Assembly (NCBI GenBank): GCA_022704145.1
Contig: JAKJGY010000019.1
Coordinates: 1-38,946, forward strand
DNA length: 38,946 bases
Direction of reading: 5' to 3'
From: Verrucomicrobiota bacterium
GTDB taxonomy: Bacteria; Verrucomicrobiota; Kiritimatiellia; RFP12; UBA1067
This document shows positions 1-6,677 of this stretch, piece by piece (position 1 is the stretch's first letter; each line of letters opens with the position of its first letter). The translations under genes and the position numbers were made by a program. The notes under the pieces are model-generated. The model was not told the DNA's origin, did not search any database, and saw nothing but the letters and a program-made list of their open reading frames with translations.

Positions 1-255
1 TCGGGGTCCGGGACGCAGAACCAGAGCGGGAACGTGTGGGAGTGGTGCCGGGACTGGTACGGGGATAATTACTACTCGGCGGCGGGCGCGGCGAAGAACC
101 CGGTGGGGCCTGCGAGAGGCTCGGACCGCGTCTCCCGCGGCGGCAGTTGGAACCTCGTCGTCGCGTCGGACTTCCGGGGGGCGTACCGCTGCTGGTTCGA
201 CCCCGCCCCCCGCTACGGCCTTCTGGGCTTCCGCCTCGTGAGGGCAGTTCGCTGA
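1..255 (+). CDS. FGE-1: SUMF1/EgtB/PvdO-like protein, 3' end only (DGR target)
   Basis: The reading frame is open from the first base of the window, so only the last 84 residues are present. They contain the family hallmarks NQSGNVWEWCRDWYG, the NP-GP turn, RGGSW, and a GFRLVR end. In true formylglycine-generating enzymes this C-terminal part carries two catalytic cysteines. Here the ASxFRG segment has Ala and Gly at the equivalent places, so a binding role in a C-type-lectin fold is more likely than catalysis. The last third is a variable region that differs from the other five copies almost only at NNC codons. Downstream lies the conserved block and hairpin shared with FGE-2, -3 and -6. The 5' part lies outside the window. 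Confidence 0.88.
   Translation, partial: SGSGTQNQSGNVWEWCRDWYGDNYYSAAGAAKNPVGPARGSDRVSRGGSWNLVVASDFRGAYRCWFDPAPRYGLLGFRLVRAVR
124..225 (+). other. DGR variable region VR1
   Basis: This 34-codon segment aligns without gaps to the ends of the five other FGE genes. Invariant codons (CGC GTC, CGC GGC GGC, TTC CGG GGG GCG, CCC GCC) contain no adenine. The variable codons are of the form NNC, as expected if each derives from AAC in a template repeat. No substitution in VR1 needs a non-adenine template base. Confidence 0.85.
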
Positions 256-300
256 CCCTTGCCGACTGTGCAAAAAATGGGCGTGGCGGTAGCCCGCCGG
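226..300 (+). promoter_or_regulatory. Conserved block 3' of VR1 with hairpin (putative IMH and stem-loop)
   Basis: The last ten FGE codons and about 45 bp after the stop are nearly identical after FGE-1, -2, -3 and -6. The block ends in a perfect stem GGCGG-TAGC-CCGCC at 285-298. In known DGRs a GC-rich initiation-of-mutagenic-homing site followed by a hairpin sits at this place. That role here is inferred from position and conservation. Confidence 0.6.
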
Positions 301-302
301 TG

Positions 303-352
303 ATGGAGTGGAAAGTGGAGAGTAGAAAGTGGGAAGTGGAAAGTGGGGAGTA
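303..352 (+). repeat. Heptad array, purine-rich on + strand
   Basis: Tandem 7-bp units of the GTGGAAA family (GTGGAGA, GTAGAAA, GTGGGAA variants) begin a few bases after the FGE-1 hairpin and run into palindromic element A1. Confidence 0.9.
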
Positions 353-389
353 GGAGAGCGGAGAGAGGCATGGGACGAGCGGCAGACAA

Positions 390-485
390 TTTGGAGTGCG
401 GGGACAAGCGCAGCGCGGCACCGCTTTGGATGGTGCGCGTTGAAAGCGGCGTCGCGCGGGATACCGCTTGCCGCCGCACTCCAAA
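390..485 (+). repeat. Palindromic intergenic element A, copy 1
   Basis: The element starts TTTGGAGTGCGG and ends CCGCACTCCAAA. Its two arms of about 40 bases pair imperfectly around a short GC-rich loop. Copies 2 and 3 are at 1609-1704 and 6862-6957. Flanks from about 349 (including GGCATGGGACG) to about 519 are also shared with copy 2. It carries no plausible gene and is best seen as a MITE-like or structured-RNA repeat. With the heptad arrays it fills the gap between FGE-1 and FGE-2. Confidence 0.8.
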
Positions 486-519
486 CCGGTCGTCACGCCG
501 ACGGTGCATGACGGACGCT

Positions 520-551
520 TCTTTCTACTTCCCACTTTCCACTTTCTACTA
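520..551 (+). repeat. Heptad array, pyrimidine-rich, in the leader of FGE-2
   Basis: Units complementary to the GTGGAAA family (TTTCTAC, TTCCCAC, TTTCCAC) end about 10 bases before the GGAGGGG ribosome-binding site of FGE-2. They are inverted relative to the array at 303-352. Confidence 0.85.
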
Positions 552-573
552 GAAGAACCCGGAGGGGTCGGTC

Positions 574-1329
574 ATGCCTTGGATGGACGGAAAACTCTGC
601 GAAGCGACCGAGCGCGGCTACCGGCAGGCGCGGCCGTTGGTGCGCAACAAGAAGGACGGGAGCGTGCTGGTGCTGGTGCCCGCCGGCGAGTTCGAGATGG
701 GCGACGGCAAGGATAACGACTGCCCGAAGCACCGGGTGAGCCTCGACGCGTACTATATCGGGGTGTGCTGCGTGACGAACGCGCAGTACGCGCGGTTCGT
801 GAAGGAGACGAGAAGAGTAGAAGGTGGAAAGTGGGAAGTGGAAAGAGGGAAAGAAGATCACCCGGCGGTGAACGTGAGCTGGGACGACGCGACGGCGTAC
901 GCGAAATGGGCGGGGTGCGCGCTGCCGACGGAGGCGCAGTGGGAGAAGGCGGCGCGCGGGCCGGCGGGTCTGGTCTACCCGTGGGGGAACGAGTGGGACG
1001 AGAAGAAGTGCCGGAACAGTGTGAACAGAGGTAGCGGGGAGACGTGCGCCGTGTGGGAGTACCCGGCGGGGGCGTCGGGGTACGGGACCTTGAACCAGAG
1101 CGGGAACGTGTGGGAGTGGTGCCGGGACTGGTACGGGGATAATTACTACTCGGCGGCGGGCGCGGCGAAGAACCCGGTGGGGCCTGCGAGAGGCTCGCGC
1201 CGCGTCCACCGCGGCGGCAGTTGGCTCCGCGTCGACGCGTCGGACTTCCGGGGGGCGTACCGCTGCAGGGACGACCCCGCCCGCCGCGCCGGCAATCAGG
1301 GCTTCCGCCTCGTGAGGGCAGTTCGCTGA
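574..1329 (+). CDS. FGE-2: SUMF1/EgtB/PvdO-like protein, DGR target (class I)
   Basis: This 251-residue protein is a complete FGE-like domain: VPAGEFEMGDG near residue 30, CPKHRVSLDAYYIG, VTNAQYARFV, VNVSWDDA, LPTEAQWEKAARG, YPWGN, NQSGNVWEWCRDWYG, and a variable C-terminus ending GFRLVRAVR. The start follows GGAGGGG. No signal peptide is visible, so it should be cytoplasmic. The loop after ARFVKE, which in FGE-3 and FGE-6 has the ordinary NTNWKEASLAG-type sequence, is replaced by residues encoded by an in-frame heptad array (RVEGGKWEVERGK). The catalytic cysteines of true FGE are absent (Ala and Gly in ASDFRG). The likely role is ligand binding through the diversified C-terminal surface; the ligand is unknown. 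Confidence 0.92.
   Translation: MPWMDGKLCEATERGYRQARPLVRNKKDGSVLVLVPAGEFEMGDGKDNDCPKHRVSLDAYYIGVCCVTNAQYARFVKETRRVEGGKWEVERGKEDHPAVNVSWDDATAYAKWAGCALPTEAQWEKAARGPAGLVYPWGNEWDEKKCRNSVNRGSGETCAVWEYPAGASGYGTLNQSGNVWEWCRDWYGDNYYSAAGAAKNPVGPARGSRRVHRGGSWLRVDASDFRGAYRCRDDPARRAGNQGFRLVRAVR
811..853 (+). repeat. In-frame heptad array inside FGE-2
   Basis: GTAGAAG, GTGGAAA, GTGGGAA and GTGGAAA units are read as RVEGGKWEVERGK without a stop. They replace the normal surface loop before the HPAVNVSW strand. The same place is affected in FGE-4 and FGE-5. Confidence 0.85.
1198..1299 (+). other. DGR variable region VR2
   Basis: The segment aligns codon for codon with VR1. Variable codons are NNC, with AAT-CAG near the end probably unchanged from the template. 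All differences from the other copies with an intact block fit adenine-only mutagenesis. Confidence 0.85.
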
Positions 1330-1373
1330 CCCTTGCCGACTGTGCAAAAAAGGGCGTGGCGGTAGCCCGCCGG
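1300..1373 (+). promoter_or_regulatory. Conserved block 3' of VR2 with hairpin
   Basis: The block matches that after FGE-1, with stem GGCGG-TAGC-CCGCC at 1358-1371. Only the A-run length differs. Confidence 0.6.
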
Positions 1374-1378
1374 TGATG

Positions 1379-1540
1379 GATTGGAGAATTGAAACTGGAA
1401 ACTGGAAACTGGAAAGTGGGAAGTGGGAGAGAGTGTGGCATGGGACGGGCGCCGGGCGGTCCGCGGTAGCGGCGACGCGGCAGCGTCGAGCCCGGCGACG
1501 GAGGGACGCGCGCAGCGCGTCGATTTTTGGAGAGAGGCGA
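1379..1540 (+). repeat. Intergenic element B, copy 1, with GGAAACT heptads
   Basis: The element begins with a GATTGGAGAATTG leader and GGAAACT heptads, then GGCATGGGACG, then several perfect stems. These are CGCCGGGC (1450-1457) with GCCCGGCG (1490-1497) enclosing CGACGC-GGCA-GCGTCG (1473-1488), and a separate hairpin GACGCGC-GCA-GCGCGTC at 1505-1521. A second copy is at 13638-13794, with changed loops but kept stems. It interrupts what is otherwise a copy of the FGE-1/FGE-2 spacer. No coding potential is evident. Confidence 0.75.
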
Positions 1541-1575
1541 ATGGAAAGTGGGAAGTGGAAAGTGGGGAGTAGGAG
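1541..1575 (+). repeat. Heptad array, purine-rich
   Basis: GTGGAAA, GTGGGAA and GTGGGGA units lie between element B and element A copy 2, matching the array at 319-352. Confidence 0.85.
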
Positions 1576-1608
1576 AGCGGAGAGAGGCATGGGACGAGCG
1601 GCAGACAA

Positions 1609-1704
1609 TTTGGAGTGCGGGGACAAGCGCAGCGCGGCACCGCTTTGGATGGTGCGCGTTGAAAGCGGCGTCGCGCGGGATACCGCTTGCCGCCGCACTC
1701 CAAA
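1609..1704 (+). repeat. Palindromic intergenic element A, copy 2
   Basis: This copy is essentially identical to copy 1, shifted by 1219 bp, with the same flanks. It shows that the FGE-plus-spacer unit was tandemly duplicated. Confidence 0.8.
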
Positions 1705-1738
1705 CCGGTCGTCACGCCGACGGTGCATGACGGACGCT

Positions 1739-1770
1739 TCTTTCTACTTCCCACTTTCCACTTTCTACTA
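1739..1770 (+). repeat. Heptad array, pyrimidine-rich, in the leader of FGE-3
   Basis: This array is identical to the one before FGE-2 and ends just upstream of the ribosome-binding site. Confidence 0.85.
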
Positions 1771-1792
1771 GAAGAACCCGGAGGGGTCGGTC

Positions 1793-2551
1793 ATGCCTTG
1801 GATGGACGGAAAACTCTGCGAAGCGACCGAGCGCGGCTACCGGCAGGCGTCGCCGTTGGTGCGGAACAAGAAGGACGGGAGCGTGCTGGTGCTGGTGCCC
1901 GCCGGGGAGTTCGAGATGGGCGACGGCAAGGATAACGACTGCCCGAAGCACCGGGTGAGCCTCGACGCTTACTATATCGGGGTGTGCTGCGTGACGAACG
2001 CGCAATACGCGCGGTTCGTAAAGGAAGGCAAGGGGCGCGAGCCGGACAACACGAATTGGAAGGAGGCGTCCTTGGCGGGCCATCCGGTTGTGGACGTGAG
2101 CTGGGACGACGCTGCGGCGTACGCGAAATGGGCGGGGTGTGCGCTGCCGACGGAGGCGCAGTGGGAGAAGGCGGCGCGGGGGCCGAAGGGGCTGCTCTAC
2201 CCGTGGGGGAACGAATGGGACAAGAAGAAGTGCCGGAACAACACGAACAAAGGCAACGGGCAGACGTGCGCGGTATGGGAATACCCGGCGGGCGCGTCGG
2301 GGTCCGGGACGCTGAACCAGAGCGGGAACGTGTGGGAGTGGTGCCGGGACTGGTACGGGGATAATTACTACTCGGCGGCGGGCGCGGCGAAGAACCCGGT
2401 GGGGCCTGCGAGAGGCTCGCACCGCGTCCACCGCGGCGGCAGTTGGGGCATCGGCGACGCGTCGCTCTTCCGGGGGGCGCACCGCCGCAGGTACGGCCCC
2501 GCCGCCCGCTACGACTTTCTGGGCTTCCGCCTCGTGAGGGCAGTTCGCTGA
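1793..2551 (+). CDS. FGE-3: SUMF1/EgtB/PvdO-like protein, DGR target (class I)
   Basis: This 252-residue FGE-like protein has the same N-terminus as FGE-2 (MPWMDGKLCEATERGYRQ) and the same GGAGGGG start context. It keeps the ordinary loop after ARFVKE (GREPDNTNWKEASLAGHPV) and so shows the ancestral form of the region that heptads replace in FGE-2, -4 and -5. The remaining motifs are those of the family: VSWDDAAAYAKWAGC, LPTEAQWEKAARG, YPWGN, SGNVWEWCRDWYG, RGGSW and GFRLVRAVR. The two catalytic cysteines are missing. Its variable region is intact and followed by the conserved block and hairpin, so it looks like an active DGR target. GrpE-like and Hsp70-like genes follow on the same strand. 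Confidence 0.92.
   Translation: MPWMDGKLCEATERGYRQASPLVRNKKDGSVLVLVPAGEFEMGDGKDNDCPKHRVSLDAYYIGVCCVTNAQYARFVKEGKGREPDNTNWKEASLAGHPVVDVSWDDAAAYAKWAGCALPTEAQWEKAARGPKGLLYPWGNEWDKKKCRNNTNKGNGQTCAVWEYPAGASGSGTLNQSGNVWEWCRDWYGDNYYSAAGAAKNPVGPARGSHRVHRGGSWGIGDASLFRGAHRRRYGPAARYDFLGFRLVRAVR
2420..2521 (+). other. DGR variable region VR3
   Basis: The gap-free alignment to the other VRs holds. Variable codons keep the terminal C of AAC or GAC, and no non-adenine change is needed. Confidence 0.85.
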
Positions 2552-2595
2552 CCCTTGCCGATTGTGCAAAAAAGGGCGTGGCGGTAGCCCGCCGG
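2522..2595 (+). promoter_or_regulatory. Conserved block 3' of VR3 with hairpin
   Basis: The block matches those after FGE-1 and FGE-2, with stem GGCGG-TAGC-CCGCC at 2580-2593. Confidence 0.6.
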
Positions 2596-2596
2596 T

Positions 2597-2697
2597 GCTG
2601 GAGTGGAAAGTGGAGAGTAGAAAGTGGAAAGTGGGAAGTGGAAAGTGGAAGAGAGAAGAACGCTCAAGGCTGAACGTTCAACGCTCAACGCCGAATG
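2597..2697 (+). repeat. Two heptad families after FGE-3
   Basis: A GTGGAAA-type purine array (about 2601-2652) is followed by a different 7-bp family of the type CTCAACG / CTGAACG / TTCAACG (about 2659-2697). The GrpE-like ribosome-binding site follows. Confidence 0.8.
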
Positions 2698-2715
2698 CGA
2701 AAAGGAGAGCAAGAC

Positions 2716-3285
2716 ATGTCGACAAGTCTGACGGAGAGAATGGCGGCCGCGTGGCGCGGGTGGCGCGGGGACGCGGCGAAGGCTGAGGCGCCGGCGACGG
2801 ACGCGGAGCGCGAACTCGCGAGGCTGCGGCTGGACGCGCAGGCGAAGGACGGGGAGATCGCGCGGCTGCGCGAGGAGTACGCCCGGCGCGAGGCGCGGGC
2901 GAAGGAGGAGGCCGCCGCCGCCGGCCGCGAGGCGCTGGCGGCGCTGGTGGGGCGCGTCGCGGCGCCGCTCTCGCAACTGGTGACGCTGCGCCACCTGGCC
3001 GAGTCGGGCCGCGAGGTGCGGGCCGCCGACGTGCTGAAGCTGCTGGGCAAGATCGAGGAGGCGCTGCGCGAGCAGGGCCTCGAGGCCGTGGGCGCGCCGG
3101 GAGAGGTCGCCGCCTTCGACCCGGCCTGGCACCAGCGCATGAGCGGCGGCGACGTGCGCGACGGCGACCGGGTACGCGTCCGCTTCCCCGGCTACCGGTT
3201 CGGCGGGGCCACGCCCCTCAAGGCGCTGGTGAGCCGGGAGAAGGGGGATGGAGTGGAAAGTGGAAAGTGGGAGAGTGGAGAGTAG
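2716..3285 (+). CDS. GrpE-like nucleotide exchange factor
   Basis: This 189-residue protein starts at an ATG preceded by AAAGGAGAG; an ATG 21 bp upstream lies before that site and is less likely. Residues 25-75 are charged and helical, like the GrpE coiled coil. The C-terminal half has AFDPAWHQRM and a basic strand VRVRFPGYRFGG, resembling the GrpE beta domain (FDPxxHQAV, GYxxxGRLLRPA). It would exchange nucleotide on the Hsp70-like protein encoded 0.7 kb downstream. The last residues (GVESGKWESGE) and the TAG stop come from heptad repeats, so the native C-terminus was probably replaced. The GrpE call rests on pattern recognition of a divergent sequence. Confidence 0.7.
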   Translation: MSTSLTERMAAAWRGWRGDAAKAEAPATDAERELARLRLDAQAKDGEIARLREEYARREARAKEEAAAAGREALAALVGRVAAPLSQLVTLRHLAESGREVRAADVLKLLGKIEEALREQGLEAVGAPGEVAAFDPAWHQRMSGGDVRDGDRVRVRFPGYRFGGATPLKALVSREKGDGVESGKWESGE

Positions 3286-3445
3286 AAAGTGGAGAGTAGA
3301 GAGTGGAGAGTAGAAAGTGGAGAGTAGAGAGTGGAGAGTAGAAAGTGGAGAGTAGAAAGTGGAAAGTGGATGAGTGGAAAGTGGGAGAGTAGTGGAACCC
3401 CGTAGTGACTTTCTTGCTACTTTCAACTTTTTACTTGCTACTTCC
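3250..3445 (+). repeat. Head-to-head heptad arrays (purine then pyrimidine)
   Basis: About 140 bp of GTGGAGA, GTAGAAA and GTGGAAA units (3250-3392) is followed by complementary units (CTACTTT, CAACTTT, about 3405-3445) directly before the four-helix gene. As RNA the two halves could form a long stem. The array begins inside the GrpE-like gene and provides its stop codon. Confidence 0.85.
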
Positions 3446-3459
3446 CCAAGGAGGTGCGA

Positions 3460-3912
3460 ATGGGAGGCAACAACTTCGCAAGAGGCTTTCAGGAACTGGT
3501 CGTGTACCGCAAGTCGCGGGAAATGGCGGGCGGTATCTTTGCGCTGAGCCGGGCGTTTCCGCGCGAAGAGCTGTATGCGTTGACCGATCAGTTGAGGCGC
3601 TCTTCAAGGTCGGTCGGTGCTCAGATAGCCGAAGCGTGGGCCAAACGCCGTTATCCGGCCCATTTCATTTCCAAACTTACCGACAGCGACGGGGAGCGGA
3701 ACGAGACCGTGCATTGGCTCGGTGTGGCGGCTGACTGCGGGTATGTGTCCGGTTCCGACACCGCGTCGCTCTACAGCCTTCTCGATGAAATCGGCCGCAT
3801 GTTGCGCCGCATGATAGAGAGCGCTGATGATTTCTCCGTCGTCCCCTCTGTCCGCGAGGAGCCCATGCCCTACGGTTCCCTCTCCGACTTCTTCGTCCCT
3901 GACACCCTGTGA
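3460..3912 (+). CDS. Four-helix bundle protein (S23 / Avd-like fold)
   Basis: This 150-residue protein has the pattern of the four-helix family that includes the 23S rRNA intervening-sequence protein and the DGR accessory protein Avd: FQELVVYRKSREMA, an FPREELYALTDQLRRSSRSV segment, QIAEAWAKRR, and a long C-terminal helix with LLDEIGRMLRRMIES. The ATG start is set by AAGGAGGTG immediately upstream; an in-frame GTG overlaps that site. The family is basic and binds nucleic acid. Avd works with the DGR reverse transcriptase, so finding this fold among DGR targets is suggestive. The sequence looks closer to the generic S23 type, so an Avd role is uncertain. Confidence 0.8.
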   Translation: MGGNNFARGFQELVVYRKSREMAGGIFALSRAFPREELYALTDQLRRSSRSVGAQIAEAWAKRRYPAHFISKLTDSDGERNETVHWLGVAADCGYVSGSDTASLYSLLDEIGRMLRRMIESADDFSVVPSVREEPMPYGSLSDFFVPDTL

Positions 3913-3916
3913 TAGT

Positions 3917-3957
3917 ACCTCTTTCTACTTACTACTTTCAACTTTCTACTTTCCACT
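3917..3957 (+). repeat. Heptad array, pyrimidine-rich, in the leader of the Hsp70 gene
   Basis: TTTCTAC, TTACTAC, TTTCAAC and TTTCTAC units lie between the four-helix gene and the GAGGAG site of the Hsp70-like gene. Confidence 0.85.
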
Positions 3958-3971
3958 GAGGAGTTGCCAAC

Positions 3972-5588
3972 ATGCCAATCGCCTTAGACTTCGGAACCTG
4001 CAACACCGTCATCGCCCGCTGGAATCCGGCGGCGCGGCGGGCGGACACGGTCATGATCGACGGGCTCTGCCGGCGCTTCCGCTACCGCGTGGCCGGCCGC
4101 GAGGCCGAGGCCGCCGTGCTGCCGACGCTGATCCACTACGGCGAGGGCGGGACGCGGCTGCTCGGACATCAGGTGGCGTCCGAGGGCCTGAGCGACCACC
4201 CCGGCACCTTCCGCTGGCTCAAGCTCGACCTGCTCAAGGGCAACGAGCGCGCCCGGCGCGTCAACGGCTCGCTGCTGCGCCCGAGCGACGCCGCGGCGGC
4301 CTTCCTGGGCGACACCCTGACCTACGCTTTCGGCGCGCTCGCCGCGCCCGAGGACGAGGAGGTGGTGCTGACCGTGCCGGTCGAGGCCTACGACCACTAC
4401 GTCAACTGGCTGACCGACACGGTCGCGGGGGTCGCGGGCGGCCGCCGCGTGCGCGTGCTTGACGAGGCGACCGCCTGTATCCTGGGCTACCAGGACACCG
4501 CCCGCAACGACGACATCTACGCCGTCTTCGACTTCGGCGGCGGCACGCTCGACGTTTCGATCGTCAAGGTCAACCTCGGCGCCGAGGGCCTGCAGAAGTG
4601 CCTGATCCTCGGCCGCGCGGGCGAGGAGCTGGGGGGCATGCTGGTGGACCAGTGGATGCTGGCGCACATGAAGGAGGCGGAGGGCTTGAGCGACGCCGAC
4701 ATCCGCGAGGTCGGCACGCCGCTGATGCGCGGCATCGAGCAGGCCAAGATCGACCTCTCGGGCGGCGCCACGCGCGCCGACGTGACGCAGCTCAACGACC
4801 TGACCGGCGCGCTGGTCGGCCACACCTTCACGGCGGACGCGCTGCGGGGCCTCCTCGAGCGGCGCGACTTCACCCGCCTGGTCTCGCGCACCGTGGACCG
4901 GGCGCTGGACGCGGCCAACGCCCGCTACGGCACCCGCAAGCAGCAGGTGCGGCGCGTCTTCATGGTGGGCGGCACGAGCCTGCTGCTGGGTGTGCGCGAG
5001 CACGTGGCCGGGCTCTTCCCCGACGCGCCCGTGGAGTGGGGCGAGCCCTTCGCGGCCATCTCCTCCGGCGCCTGCCGCTACGCCGGGCAGGATTTCGACC
5101 CGACGCTGGTGCACGACTACGAACTCGAGAGCTGGAACGCCGGGCGCAAGGAGTTCGATTTCGTGCCGATCATCCCCAAGGGCACGCAATACCCCACCGA
5201 CGGCGCGGTCAAGGGCAAGTACATCACGGCGGCGTGCGACAACGCCCGCGAGCTGAACCTGATCGTGTACGAGCACTCCGAGCAGGTGCGGCCGGAGGTG
5301 ACGTTCGTGATGGGGCCGGACGGCCGCATGCAGGAGGTGCGAGGCCAGGGCGGGAAGGTCGAGCGGCGCCGGCCGCTGAATCCCGAGGCGCGCGACTTCC
5401 TGCGGCCCGACCCGCCGTGCGACCGCGACGAGGCCAAGCGCTTTGTGGTGGGCTTCGGCGTGGACGAGAACAAGCGGCTGACGATCTCGGTCAAGGACAC
5501 GCGGCCGGGCAACGCGTCGAAGGCGAAGACCTCGGACGGACGGCTGATCCCGCTGCCGATACGGGACTTTCCGCTGGTCAGGCTGTGA
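3972..5588 (+). CDS. Hsp70-family chaperone-like ATPase
   Basis: This 538-residue protein has the actin-fold ATPase signatures of Hsp70: phosphate-1 loop DFGTCNTV at residues 6-13, VLTVPVEAYDHY, DEATACILGY, phosphate-2 loop FDFGGGTLDVS near residue 190, and the adenosine motif VFMVGGTSLL near 330. The region beyond about residue 380 is short and unlike the DnaK substrate-binding domain, with no EEVD-type tail. It is therefore a divergent Hsp70 relative, not the housekeeping DnaK. GAGGAG lies 10 bases before the start. With the GrpE-like gene it makes a chaperone pair inside the FGE array, perhaps folding or remodelling the variable FGE proteins or the AAA complex; that role is inferred. Confidence 0.88.
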   Translation: MPIALDFGTCNTVIARWNPAARRADTVMIDGLCRRFRYRVAGREAEAAVLPTLIHYGEGGTRLLGHQVASEGLSDHPGTFRWLKLDLLKGNERARRVNGSLLRPSDAAAAFLGDTLTYAFGALAAPEDEEVVLTVPVEAYDHYVNWLTDTVAGVAGGRRVRVLDEATACILGYQDTARNDDIYAVFDFGGGTLDVSIVKVNLGAEGLQKCLILGRAGEELGGMLVDQWMLAHMKEAEGLSDADIREVGTPLMRGIEQAKIDLSGGATRADVTQLNDLTGALVGHTFTADALRGLLERRDFTRLVSRTVDRALDAANARYGTRKQQVRRVFMVGGTSLLLGVREHVAGLFPDAPVEWGEPFAAISSGACRYAGQDFDPTLVHDYELESWNAGRKEFDFVPIIPKGTQYPTDGAVKGKYITAACDNARELNLIVYEHSEQVRPEVTFVMGPDGRMQEVRGQGGKVERRRPLNPEARDFLRPDPPCDRDEAKRFVVGFGVDENKRLTISVKDTRPGNASKAKTSDGRLIPLPIRDFPLVRL

Positions 5589-5589
5589 G

Positions 5590-5663
5590 GGGGAGGGGAG
5601 AGGGGAAAGTAGAGAGCAGGAAGTGGAAAGTAGAAAGTGAGGAGTGGAGAGTGGAGAGAGGAA
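5590..5663 (+). repeat. Heptad array, purine-rich, after the Hsp70 gene
   Basis: Degenerate GTAGAGA, GTGGAAA, GTAGAAA and GTGGAGA units fill most of the 114-bp gap before FGE-4. Confidence 0.8.
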
Positions 5664-5702
5664 GCGCGCGGAGGCGCGGAAGAATAGGGAGAGGAACCGC
5701 GA

Positions 5703-6527
5703 ATGAACGCGAATGAACGCGAATGCGGAGAGGACGGGCCGGTGCTGGACCGGGGCCCCGGGTTCGGCCTGCGGGAGAGACGGTTCATCGTCGAAGATCC
5801 CGACGCGGGCTACCGTCAGGTGCGGCCGTTGGTGCGGAACAAGAAGGACGGGAGCGTGCTGGTGCTGGTGCCGGCCGGGGAGTTCGAGATGGGCGACGGC
5901 AAGGACGCGGGCTGCCCGAAGCACCGGGTGTGGGTGGATGCGTACTGGATCGGGGTGTGCTGCGTGACGAACGCGCAGTACGCACGGTTCGTGAAGGAGA
6001 CGAGAAGAGTAGAAGGTGGAAAGTGGAAAGTGGACAGAGGGAAAGAAGACCACCCGGTGGTGAATGTGAGCTGGGACGACGCAATGGCGTATGCGGCTTG
6101 GGCGGGGTGCGCGCTGCCGACGGAGGCGCAGTGGGAGAAGGCGGCGCGCGGTCCGACGGGGCTGGTCTACCCGTGGGGGAACGACTGGGACGAGAAGAAG
6201 TGCCGGAACACTGGGAACAAGGGCGGCGGTCAGACGTGCGCGGTGTGGGAGTACGGGGCGGGGGCGTCGGGCTACGGAACCTTGAACCAGAGCGGGAACG
6301 TGTGGGAGTGGTGCCGGGACTGGTACGGGGAGAAGTACTACTCGGAGGCGGGCGCAGCGATGAATCCCGAGGGGCCGAGTACGGGCTCAGGCCGTGTCGA
6401 CCGCGACGGCAGTTGGAGCAGCGCTGTCGCGTCGTCCTTCCGGGGGGTGTGCCGCGACTGGTACGACCCCGCCGACCGCAACGTCATCCTGGGCTTCCGC
6501 CTCGTACTTGCCCTCCGTAGCTCGTAG
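5703..6527 (+). CDS. FGE-4: SUMF1/EgtB/PvdO-like protein (class II), probably retired DGR target
   Basis: This 274-residue protein is FGE-like with a longer N-terminus than FGE-2 and -3: MNANERECGEDGP, then a GFGLRERRFIVEDPDAGYRQV stretch. That start is shared with FGE-5 and FGE-6 and lies in a 10-bp direct repeat (GAATGAACGC). The core has PAGEFEMGDGK, VTNAQYARFVKE, a heptad-encoded loop (RVEGGKWKVDRGK), VNVSWDDA, LPTEAQWEKAARG and SGNVWEWCRDWYG. In the variable region, RGGSW is RDGSW and FRGA is FRGV, changes that adenine mutagenesis does not explain. The end GFRLVLALRSS differs because a short repeat replaces the codons normally reading VRAVR. It is probably still a folded protein but no longer diversified. 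Confidence 0.88.
   Translation: MNANERECGEDGPVLDRGPGFGLRERRFIVEDPDAGYRQVRPLVRNKKDGSVLVLVPAGEFEMGDGKDAGCPKHRVWVDAYWIGVCCVTNAQYARFVKETRRVEGGKWKVDRGKEDHPVVNVSWDDAMAYAAWAGCALPTEAQWEKAARGPTGLVYPWGNDWDEKKCRNTGNKGGGQTCAVWEYGAGASGYGTLNQSGNVWEWCRDWYGEKYYSEAGAAMNPEGPSTGSGRVDRDGSWSSAVASSFRGVCRDWYDPADRNVILGFRLVLALRSS
6003..6046 (+). repeat. In-frame heptad array inside FGE-4
   Basis: Units read as RVEGGKWKVDRGK at the same loop as in FGE-2. The flanks match but two units differ. Confidence 0.85.
6390..6491 (+). other. Variable region VR4 (degenerate)
   Basis: The NNC pattern is still clear, but there are also non-adenine changes: CGC to CGT, GGC to GAC, and GCG to GTG. The downstream block is displaced by an insertion, which would explain loss of template-directed renewal. 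Confidence 0.75.
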
Positions 6528-6604
6528 AGCGAAGGGGGGATGGCAGTTCGCTGACCCTTGCCGGTTGTACAGAAACGGAACGGGACGTGGCGGCAGCCCG
6601 CCGT
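6504..6604 (+). promoter_or_regulatory. Disrupted block 3' of VR4
   Basis: After CGCCTCGT an inserted inverted repeat (CCCTCCGTAGC ... GAAGGGGG, about 6504-6541) separates the VR from the GCAGTTCGCTGACCCTTGCC segment. The hairpin GGCGG-CAGC-CCGCC survives at 6589-6602 with a changed loop. The inserted motif resembles a small dispersed palindrome and supplies the TAG stop of FGE-4. Confidence 0.6.
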
Positions 6605-6664
6605 TCATGGAGTGGAAAGAGGGCAGTGGGGAGTGGGAAGTGGAAAGTGGAAAGTGGGAGAGAG
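6605..6664 (+). repeat. Heptad array, purine-rich, after FGE-4
   Basis: GTGGAAA, GTGGGAA and GTGGGGA units follow the remnant hairpin. Confidence 0.85.
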
Positions 6665-6677
6665 GGAGAGGAGCGGG

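Noticed and set aside
574..1329. FGE genes as true formylglycine-generating or sulfatase-modifying enzymes
   Set aside because: Both catalytic cysteine positions are replaced, and no sulfatase gene is in the window.
3984..6053. Long open frames on the minus strand (also at 8651-10108, 10105-12249, 493-1728, 21422-22660)
   Set aside because: They are shadows in GC-rich DNA: low-complexity Arg/Pro/Ala/His-rich translations lying over well-recognised plus-strand genes.
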